From contig QIJG01000173.1 in the NCBI GenBank assembly GCA_003232715.1, positions 1 to 14,414 of the forward strand: a stretch of 14,414 nt of DNA. Direction: 5' to 3'. Made by a program: the position numbers and the translations under genes. The notes beneath the pieces were generated by a model. That model worked only from the letters and a program-made list of their open reading frames with translations. It made no database searches and was not told the DNA's origin. Numbering within the stretch: position 1 is the first letter of the stretch; the number at the start of each line of letters is the position of its first letter. Origin of the DNA: Nitrospirota bacterium (GTDB lineage Bacteria > Nitrospirota > Thermodesulfovibrionia > Thermodesulfovibrionales > JdFR-85). This document shows positions 1-5,818 of the stretch, one piece after another.

Positions 1-1469
1 TAATCACTGGCATGTGGGGCATGGCATGTCAGGCATTTCCCGTCCCTGAATGGCGGATGCATATCCTTTGCTTTAACCTCCGGCAACATACTGTCATGAC
101 AATTGAGGCAGAGCTGATCCGGCGAACTGTTCAGCAAATTCTTGTAATCAGATGCATGCGCCTTATGGCAGGAAAGACATTCTCCTTTATTCACAGGTGT
201 ATGGATATAGGTCTTAAAAAAATCCTTCTCCTCCTTTTTATGACAGCTATAACATAACTGAGCCCGCACGGCCTTAAGCATCTCGGGAGTATCGGTGCCG
301 TGAGGATCATGGCATTTTGTGCATTGAAGCCTGGAGAACGGCTTATGCGTGAATCTTTCTTTTAACTCCTTTTTCATACCGGAATGACATGTAAGACATA
401 TCCGCCCTTCAGGTGCATTCAGGTAAAAAGGATTTCCGGAACCATGCGGGTCGTGACAGACTGTACAGCCTTCCTTTTTTATTGGTGCATGCAAGTTAGT
501 CACGTCAATCTTCGGCTTACCGGCATGACACTTTAAACAAAGATCCTTTTCATCCATAAGGGTAAGCTTCGGATAATCCGAGGCATGTGGACTGTGACAG
601 TCAAGGCATTTACCCGTGCCCGCGGGAGGATGCCTGTAGGTCGTTTTAAAATCCTTCTCTTCTTTCTTATGACAGCTATAGCATAGTTTGGCATCCTTAG
701 CAATAACACCAAGTGGATCCGGACCTTCCGGGGGGTTATGACAGGAACTGCATTGCCCGAGTTTTAAGGGAGCATGAACTGATTCCCTGAGCAGTTTATC
801 ATTTGTTGAGCTGTGAGGGTTATGACAGCCCGTACATTTACCCTGTTGAACCGGATAATTTTCATGTGCCTTCCTGAAACTGCCCTCAGTAGAGTCATGA
901 CACGACAGGCAGAGATCCTTTTCATCTTTTATCAGATTGTCCTTGTATCGGGAGCCATGGGCTGCATGACATGTAAGACAACCGTCTGAAAGGGGTTTAT
1001 GGCGATTTGCCTTCATAAAAGGTGCCTTGTCGTGACAGGTGAAGCACTGCTCACTGCCCGTCTTTTTCAGAAAAAACCTGTTTTCAGATGCATGGGGGTC
1101 ATGGCAGGGGACACACCTGCCCTGCTTCAGGGCAGTATGCACATGCGGTAATTTAGCTATATCCGAGGCCATCTTCCGATGACAGGTAAAACAGAGCTTT
1201 CGCTCATTCTTCTCCCTGAAGGATTTAACAGCAAGTCTTCCATGACGAAGGTGGCATGCCTCACAGTCCTGCTTACTTACCGGAGAATGCACATACTTCT
1301 TCTGAAATTCCTTCAGTTTATCCTTGTGACAATCCAGACAGGGTTTTGGTTCAAATCCCTTCCTTCTTGCTGTATCTTCAGGAACGCATGAATAAATGAG
1401 GCTTAAGATAAAAAACAGAAGGATAACTTTTAAGATATTCTTTCCTTTGGAGTTTATCATTCCTCTCAC
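1..1469 (-). CDS. Large multiheme c-type cytochrome lipoprotein, at least 19 CxxCH sites (C-terminus beyond the window)
   Basis: The frame stays open from 1469 to the left edge, about 489 residues. It begins with a lipoprotein signal: basic start, hydrophobic KVILLFFILSLIYSC with lipobox IYSC, Cys about 25 residues after the ATG at 1460. I count 19 CxxCH motifs, starting with CLDCH, CEACH, CFTCH and CVPCH, many in the doubled form CxxCHxPHG or CxxCHxxHA spaced about 22 to 27 residues apart. This fits the paired-CXXCH cytochrome class. Two modules starting CYSCHKKEEKDF lie 143 residues apart and are near copies. The GTG at 1469 is preferred because AGAGG lies 9 nt upstream; the ATG at 1460 has GAGAGG almost touching it. 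As an outer-membrane-anchored electron conduit it would pair with the barrel and filament cytochromes of this locus (inference). The cytochrome identity is secure; the orientation and partners are not shown. Confidence 0.93.
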   Translation of the reverse strand, partial: MRGMINSKGKNILKVILLFFILSLIYSCVPEDTARRKGFEPKPCLDCHKDKLKEFQKKYVHSPVSKQDCEACHLRHGRLAVKSFREKNERKLCFTCHRKMASDIAKLPHVHTALKQGRCVPCHDPHASENRFFLKKTGSEQCFTCHDKAPFMKANRHKPLSDGCLTCHAAHGSRYKDNLIKDEKDLCLSCHDSTEGSFRKAHENYPVQQGKCTGCHNPHSSTNDKLLRESVHAPLKLGQCSSCHNPPEGPDPLGVIAKDAKLCYSCHKKEEKDFKTTYRHPPAGTGKCLDCHSPHASDYPKLTLMDEKDLCLKCHAGKPKIDVTNLHAPIKKEGCTVCHDPHGSGNPFYLNAPEGRICLTCHSGMKKELKERFTHKPFSRLQCTKCHDPHGTDTPEMLKAVRAQLCYSCHKKEEKDFFKTYIHTPVNKGECLSCHKAHASDYKNLLNSSPDQLCLNCHDSMLPEVKAKDMHPPFRDGKCLTCHAPHASD

Positions 1470-1503
1470 AATTGCCAACCTCTACCTGGTTTTTCCCGTT
1501 TAC

Positions 1504-1531
1504 CCGGTCAGGATAATTTATCCCTGACCGG
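1504..1531. other. Hairpin between the chaperone and the large cytochrome gene
   Basis: CCGGTCAGG at 1504-1512 pairs perfectly with CCTGACCGG at 1523-1531. The inner ATAA/TTAT bases extend the stem with one bulge. It lies 38 nt after the stop of the parvulin gene. On the minus strand no T-run follows it, so it is not a typical intrinsic terminator. It may be an attenuator or an mRNA-processing or stabilising stem between the two genes. Confidence 0.5.
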
Positions 1532-1568
1532 TTTCGTTTGTCAAGGACAAACTATATTCTGTGTCAAA

Positions 1569-3290
1569 CTATTTATCAAGCCTTTCTTCAAGTGATTTTA
1601 CTGCCTCATCATAGACTTTTATCCGTGCCTCTGACTTAAGCTTTGATACAAACTCATCCCGGAGGGCATTGAACCGTTCTTTAAAATACGCCTTGTAAAC
1701 AGCATCTCTTACTTCTTCGAACCTCAAGACTTTGCCCTTAAGCTTTTCCTGCAGACGGATTATTCTGTAAGATGACCCAAACTTGAATATCGGGCTTATC
1801 CCGCCTGTCTTCAATGCAGCCACAATCTTCCTTACAGGCCCTGGAAATTTCTGCATGGTAAGCCATCCAACCTCTCCACCTTCCGGACCTGCAGGATCAA
1901 TCGACTTCTTCTTAGCCAGCCATGAAAAATCCGTACCATCCTGCAGGCTGCTCAACAGCTCCCTGGCCTCATCCATGGTCTTCACCGTAATCTGCCGGAC
2001 TCTAAACCTGTCAGGTTCGGCAAAATCTTCCCGGTGTTTCATATAGTACTCTTTCAAGCTCTTATCTGAAATTTTGATCTTTGGGATAATTGCTTTATTG
2101 ATGAATGCCTGCTTTAATAACTGGTTTTCATAACGCTCTATCTTTTTCTTCAAATCCGGGGAGGTCTCGTAATGCCGGCTGAGTGCCTCATGGTCAACCA
2201 CCTTACGGTCAATCCAGCTATTAAGGATATTTTCCTTTGATTTCCCCTTGTAAGGCTTGACCATGGCTGCAAACTCACCTGCAGTAAGGACCGAACCATT
2301 CACATCCGCCACCGCCCTTTTATCCTTTGACCAATTCGATGCCTCCTCATCACTCTTATCCTGACTTATAGCAGAAAGCAGCTCCTTATTAACCTTAATG
2401 GCAGCACGTTCACGAAGATATTCCAGATATTGATCGGCACGCTTTTTTTCCTTCTGTTTTCTGACGACCTTCTCTATCTCTTTCCGGACATTCTTGAGTT
2501 CTTCATCAGGTGCCTCTTTCCTGCTGATCAGCTTTACTATGTAATATTTATCCCGTATCTTCAGAATATCACTTAGCTCCCCGGGGCTGAGGCCGGCTAT
2601 AGTTTTACCAATATAGGGTGGCATGGACCTTCGTGTAAGGACAACATCCACTCCATTTTTCCCGGAATGATGAGTAGAGTACTTCCGGGCAAGGTCATTG
2701 AAGTCGGCTCCTTTCTTTAATTGTCCTGCTATATTACCGGCCTCTTTTTCTGAACTTACCTCAATAATGCCAAGCGAAAACTTCTCATAGTTCTTCTTGT
2801 AATAGCTTGGAATATCCTCATCCGATATTGAGACCTTCCGGGAAATCTCCTCGTCATAAAGCTTTACGACCGACTCCCTCAGAATATACGCCTTAACAGC
2901 CTGTTGTACCTGAGGGTCCTGCTCCATGCCCATACGGCGGGCTTCCTCAATAATCAGCATATCATCTATCAGTTTCTGCACATACTCCGACAGACTCAAC
3001 TTCCCTGCAGAGGAGAGGTCTTCCCTGCGATGGGCTATCTGCAGCGAATATTTCAAATCTTCTTCAGTAATGGGCTCACCATCAACAACTGCCAATATCT
3101 TTTCCCTTGCCGGTATCTCCCACTTTTGCCGAAGGGATACACACCCACCAACAAAAGCAAACAGCAGGAAAAAAGCAACAACGGATAAAATGCCTGCATT
3201 TATCGAATCCGCAGTCTTTCCTGTATCAGAAGAGCTGCCGGGCTCAACCCCTGACCGTTGACCGGTAACTATAGACTGCCCTTGCGCCAT
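1569..3290 (-). CDS. Membrane-anchored peptidyl-prolyl isomerase with two SurA_N/parvulin modules
   Basis: Predicted envelope folding chaperone of 573 residues. After a hydrophilic leader, the hydrophobic stretch ILSVVAFFLLFAFVGGC ends in a lipobox-like VGGC (Cys about residue 50), so it may be a lipoprotein or an N-terminally anchored protein. A SurA/PrsA-like N domain (about residues 65-150, VDGEPITEEDLKYSL) precedes a first parvulin domain (about 155-265: ADFNDLARKYS, GLSPGELSDI, YYIVKLISR). A second N-type module (about 315-420, VNGSVLTAGEFAAMV) and a second parvulin (about 425-530: TDFSWLAKKKSIDP, GGEVGWL, YRIIRLQE) follow. The second parvulin keeps the GGEVGW-type motif; the first has a diverged GKNGVDVV. 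The ATG at 3290 is chosen because GGAG lies 8 nt upstream; in-frame ATGs at 3314 and 3320 would add up to 10 residues. It lies close downstream of the CsgG-like gene. Likely client proteins are the barrel or cytochromes (inference). Confidence 0.92.
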   Translation of the reverse strand: MAQGQSIVTGQRSGVEPGSSSDTGKTADSINAGILSVVAFFLLFAFVGGCVSLRQKWEIPAREKILAVVDGEPITEEDLKYSLQIAHRREDLSSAGKLSLSEYVQKLIDDMLIIEEARRMGMEQDPQVQQAVKAYILRESVVKLYDEEISRKVSISDEDIPSYYKKNYEKFSLGIIEVSSEKEAGNIAGQLKKGADFNDLARKYSTHHSGKNGVDVVLTRRSMPPYIGKTIAGLSPGELSDILKIRDKYYIVKLISRKEAPDEELKNVRKEIEKVVRKQKEKKRADQYLEYLRERAAIKVNKELLSAISQDKSDEEASNWSKDKRAVADVNGSVLTAGEFAAMVKPYKGKSKENILNSWIDRKVVDHEALSRHYETSPDLKKKIERYENQLLKQAFINKAIIPKIKISDKSLKEYYMKHREDFAEPDRFRVRQITVKTMDEARELLSSLQDGTDFSWLAKKKSIDPAGPEGGEVGWLTMQKFPGPVRKIVAALKTGGISPIFKFGSSYRIIRLQEKLKGKVLRFEEVRDAVYKAYFKERFNALRDEFVSKLKSEARIKVYDEAVKSLEERLDK

Positions 3291-3329
3291 CCGGCTATCT
3301 CCGTTTTTAATCATTTTCATTACCTGTCG

Positions 3330-4244
3330 TTACCGTGACAAGGGCTCTCCTGTTTTTTTCACCTCGGAAGCCGGCCCTGAAACAACAGGAACTGCTCCCC
3401 CACATACTTTTTCAGCCCTTGTTACTAATTTTGAGACTACCCTGGAAGCCACCTTATCCACGGATCTTATTCTTCCCCAGTCAAGAACAATTATATTGTC
3501 ATTACCCCCTATTTGACAGCTCCCACACCACAAGATCCTGTTTTTACGGGCATCTACTATTCTGGCGCTTATAGAGACCTCAGGGGGAGAGGACTCATTT
3601 GATCCGTCAGAGTAAAGCTCCACAGTCCCAACTAAAAAGCCATCCACCAACAGGGACTTTGACATGGCTTTTATATCCTTGTAATCCAATTCTCCCCTCT
3701 CCCTGACCCTTAAATCCACTACCGCCCTTCTGACTTCTCCGTATTCCACCGGTTCAAAACCCGGATTCTTAAATAGTTCCACTAAAAACATGTAAGTAGC
3801 TATCATACCTGCATCACTGAGTCCGCTGTTATTCCGAAACGGCATCACAGCAATTCTGTACGTATGTCCTGTCTCTTTTCGGGATGACATGGCGGTGAAA
3901 GAGGCAAGCAATCTGTCCGCAACCCTGGGGAGCAGATTATCCATGGTCTTTATTCTGCCCAAACCAAGGATTGCAGTGAAATCATCTCCGGTAGCAGAGG
4001 CATTATCAGCCCACAGGATAAGGCCGTTGGATGAATCAATCAGGCGGGCCGAAAAACCAACTTCCGGATTTTTTCCCCGTGAGAACAGGTTAACAGAACC
4101 GAGCAAAACAGCCTTTACATTCAATTCCTTTTCTATCTTTCTGGCCATATCCCTTGAAATATATCCGGTAGCCCTGACTCTCTCTTTAAGCAGAAACCTG
4201 TTGAGGCTATCCTCATCCACTACGTCAAACCTACCGCAGGGCAT
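3330..4244 (-). CDS. CsgG/TolB-N-like envelope protein, main C-terminal fragment of an interrupted gene
   Basis: This 304-residue frame holds most of a two-domain protein whose start lies in the 4231-4452 fragment. Domain 1 begins in mid-fold (FDVVDEDSLNRFLL), runs through ELNVKAVLLGSVNLF and ends near SSNGLILW. Domain 2 is complete from YRIAVMPFRNNSG, with MFLVELFKNPGFEPVEYGEV, LLVDGFLVGTVELY and DARKNRILWCG. The pattern, 'xIAVxPF', a helix, a 'VxxxEV' strand, 'VxxxLxGxV' and a closing 'xxxILW', is shared with the two lipoproteins just upstream and resembles CsgG/TolB-N-like nucleotide-free alpha/beta folds. Against domain 2, domain 1 lacks about 14 to 15 residues at the junction, so the ATG at 4244 is probably not a true start. 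It ends 9 nt before the first possible start of the parvulin gene. Family-level call only; exact function unknown. Confidence 0.75.
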   Translation of the reverse strand: MPCGRFDVVDEDSLNRFLLKERVRATGYISRDMARKIEKELNVKAVLLGSVNLFSRGKNPEVGFSARLIDSSNGLILWADNASATGDDFTAILGLGRIKTMDNLLPRVADRLLASFTAMSSRKETGHTYRIAVMPFRNNSGLSDAGMIATYMFLVELFKNPGFEPVEYGEVRRAVVDLRVRERGELDYKDIKAMSKSLLVDGFLVGTVELYSDGSNESSPPEVSISARIVDARKNRILWCGSCQIGGNDNIIVLDWGRIRSVDKVASRVVSKLVTRAEKVCGGAVPVVSGPASEVKKTGEPLSR

Positions 4245-4452
4245 CCCTGTCCTCGCTTAGATTCACAAAAGGAAAGAGGGCTATTCTTTCCTTCAAAGCC
4301 CTCCCCTCTCCACGGGATGGTGGGACTGCATAGCAAACATCGGCAATAAAGAAGAGCGAGAAGATAACGATCAGCAAGGAAGACGCCAACCGGTTAGGGC
4401 TACGAAGCACGTTTCGTCTCACGGCCACGTTGTTCAGTTTTTTTTTAGTCAT
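4231..4452 (-). CDS. CsgG/TolB-N-like envelope protein, N-terminal fragment (signal peptide and first strand)
   Basis: A 73-residue frame holding a secretion signal (SLLIVIFSLFFIADVCYA, predicted cleavage before VPPS, no lipobox at the end) and the first beta-strand of a CsgG-like domain, ERIALFPFVNLSEDRDALR, before a TAG at 4231. The fold then resumes in another frame with RFDVVDEDSL. Matching paralogues have 14 to 15 more residues between these points, so about 44 nt appear to be missing rather than one base. The start ATG at 4452 has no good Shine-Dalgarno sequence and sits inside a dispersed GACAAATGACTA repeat. In-frame GTG codons downstream are alternatives. It is either a decayed gene or a misassembled one. 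Confidence 0.6.
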   Translation of the reverse strand: MTKKKLNNVAVRRNVLRSPNRLASSLLIVIFSLFFIADVCYAVPPSRGEGRALKERIALFPFVNLSEDRDALR

Positions 4453-4457
4453 TTGTC
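4446..4457. repeat. Dispersed TAGTCATTTGTC repeat, copy 1
   Basis: The 12-mer TAGTCATTTGTC here is identical to 8136-8147. On the minus strand it reads GACAAATGACTA and includes the ATG proposed as the start of the interrupted CsgG-like gene. A flanking GTCAACAAT at about 4462 is the reverse complement of ATTGTTGAC at 8152-8160. Confidence 0.55.
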
Positions 4458-4499
4458 ACATGTCAACAATCATTAAAATATAGTATTAATAGACTATCT

Positions 4500-5062
4500 T
4501 CAGTATTTAGCAAGTGTCCGGATAGCCTCTTTTACTACCCTCAACAGTGTCTCACTCATAGTCTCTGTCCTTGCACCAAAATGTCTGGCCATAAAACCGC
4601 CCCCAACACCTGTGCTTGTAACCGACCATATAATACTCCCTGAACCTGTATCTGCCATCATCAGGGTAATAGTCACATTCGGTGCAGAAATATTTCCCAT
4701 CCTGACCATTCCGAACTGCTCAACCGAGCCGAGAATAAGCGCCTGCACACCAAGGGCGGTCCCCAAGGCCTTTATCTGTTTAGTGTTCAGGGATGAGACA
4801 GACTTAATCCCCAGACGGTCAATGGTGGCCTTTACCTCTCCTGGAATCACTACATCAACAAGACCCGAGGCCAGCAGTTCACTGATAACCACCTGCCTTA
4901 CAGCCTCAGCGGCAAATCTCTCATTGGTCAGATTGTTCAAGGGCAATACCGCCACCCGTTTTATAAAACCGAAATCCACATCCTGACGGACATGAAATGA
5001 AGGCATGCTGCTGCGACATCCTGCGCCAAGGAGCAATAGACAGATTTCTTCAGCAAGTCCAT
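4500..5062 (-). CDS. CsgG/TolB-N-like lipoprotein, one apparent frameshift in the signal peptide
   Basis: The uninterrupted frame covers 4500-5036 and encodes a single CsgG-like domain: RVAVLPLNNLTNERFAAEAV, LLASGLVDVVIPGEVKATI, LGVQALILGSVEQFG and GSGSIIWSVTS. The C-terminal helix MSETLLRVVKEAIRTL closely matches its neighbour. Its best ribosome site, however, is AAGGAG at 5070-5075, 7 nt before the ATG at 5062, which opens another frame (MDLLKK). Adding one A to the A-run at about 5045-5047 joins the frames as MDLLKKICLLLLGAGC, a textbook lipoprotein signal with lipobox GAGC and about 187 residues in total. So a 1-nt deletion, real or a sequencing error, is likely. Without it the only starts are internal TTG codons that truncate the signal. 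Outer-membrane or periplasmic lipoprotein. Function unknown beyond the fold. Confidence 0.8.
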
Positions 5063-5069
5063 ATCGTTT

Positions 5070-5075
5070 CTCCTT
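5070..5075 (-). promoter_or_regulatory. Shine-Dalgarno site that defines the 5062 start
   Basis: AAGGAG on the minus strand, 7 nt before the ATG at 5060-5062. It is the strongest ribosome site among the three CsgG-like genes. It shows that translation should begin in the frame which lacks the downstream domain unless one base is restored near 5045. Confidence 0.7.
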
Positions 5076-5085
5076 TTACTCTTCA

Positions 5086-5101
5086 ATAGTCAATGGCAAA
5101 C
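5086..5101. repeat. 16-nt dispersed repeat, inverted copy of 8166-8181
   Basis: ATAGTCAATGGCAAAC here is the exact reverse complement of GTTTGCCATTGACTAT at 8166-8181, 3.1 kb away. Both copies lie in short gaps just upstream of genes of this cluster. Confidence 0.6.
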
Positions 5102-5134
5102 GGTTATCCTGTTTTATAATTCATTATTCACTAT

Positions 5135-5731
5135 CTAAAATAATGCATCAACGGTTTCTTTTACAACCTCCCTGGCAGTCTCACTCAATGTAGTGCCCTC
5201 TGTACCAAAGTGTCTGGTCCAGAAACTGGGACCACCTGCCGTGTTCCAGGCAGACCATATAATATTGCCGGAGGACGTATCAAGTATCATCAGCTGGATG
5301 GATACCTCCGGATAAGAGGCTGTAATCCCCCGGCTTATCCCAAAGGCACCAACCGAGCCCATCATTACTGCCTTTACCTTCAGTCTTTTCCCTATCTTCC
5401 GTATGTCTTCAATCGTTATACCTCCAAGGGATCTGATCTTTAATTCTCTCAGTACCCTTGTTACCTCACCAGGCTCGATAACATCGACTCCCCTGGTAAG
5501 GAGCTCGGAGATAACCATCCCCCTGATTTTTTCACCGGCATATTCATCCGTGGTAAGGGTTTCCAGCGGCAACACCGCTATCTTCCTTATACTGCGGATA
5601 TCAACATCCGGCCGGATATATTGTCTCGGGCTACCACAGCCCCACATGAAAATCAGCAAAAGAGACAGGGCCAGCAGCAGAGGCCCGGGAAGCGTCTTGT
5701 TTTGCTTCTTTCTCTTAACTCTATCAATCAT
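5135..5731 (-). CDS. CsgG/TolB-N-like lipoprotein
   Basis: A complete 198-residue lipoprotein. A basic N-terminus (KRKKQNK), the hydrophobic LLLALSLLLIFMWGC and Cys32 form the signal and lipid site. The single domain reads IRKIAVLPLETLTTDEYAGE, ELLTRGVDVIEPGEVTRVL, LKVKAVMMGSVGAFG, VSIQLMILDTSSGNIIWSAW and a C-terminal helix ETAREVVKETVDALF. It is clearly paralogous to the next gene (RHFG and SET near the end are shared). The fold class includes the curli secretion lipoprotein CsgG, but the long membrane-spanning hairpins of CsgG are not obvious here, so a GNA1162/DUF799-like or LpoB-like role is equally possible. The upstream ribosome site is weak (GAGATGAG). In a locus with filament-type cytochromes an assembly or export role is attractive but inferred. 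Confidence 0.88.
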   Translation of the reverse strand: MIDRVKRKKQNKTLPGPLLLALSLLLIFMWGCGSPRQYIRPDVDIRSIRKIAVLPLETLTTDEYAGEKIRGMVISELLTRGVDVIEPGEVTRVLRELKIRSLGGITIEDIRKIGKRLKVKAVMMGSVGAFGISRGITASYPEVSIQLMILDTSSGNIIWSAWNTAGGPSFWTRHFGTEGTTLSETAREVVKETVDALF

Positions 5732-5758
5732 ATTCTCATCTCAACCTGTTTCCGTCAT

Positions 5759-5779
5759 TTCCCGAAAGCGTTCGGGGAA
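5759..5779. other. Hairpin between the beta-barrel and lipoprotein genes
   Basis: TTCCCGAA (5759-5766) and TTCGGGGAA (5771-5779) pair around an AGCG loop with one bulged base. No T-run follows on the minus strand, so it is more likely a processing or stabilising stem in a shared transcript than a full terminator. Confidence 0.4.
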
Positions 5780-5818
5780 TCGTTGTCTAAAACCGACCTT
5801 AATTATAATTCAGACATG

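Noticed and set aside
12..1391. Plus-strand open frames across the first 1.4 kb
   Set aside because: They are antisense to a continuous minus-strand frame with 19 heme motifs and a lipoprotein signal.
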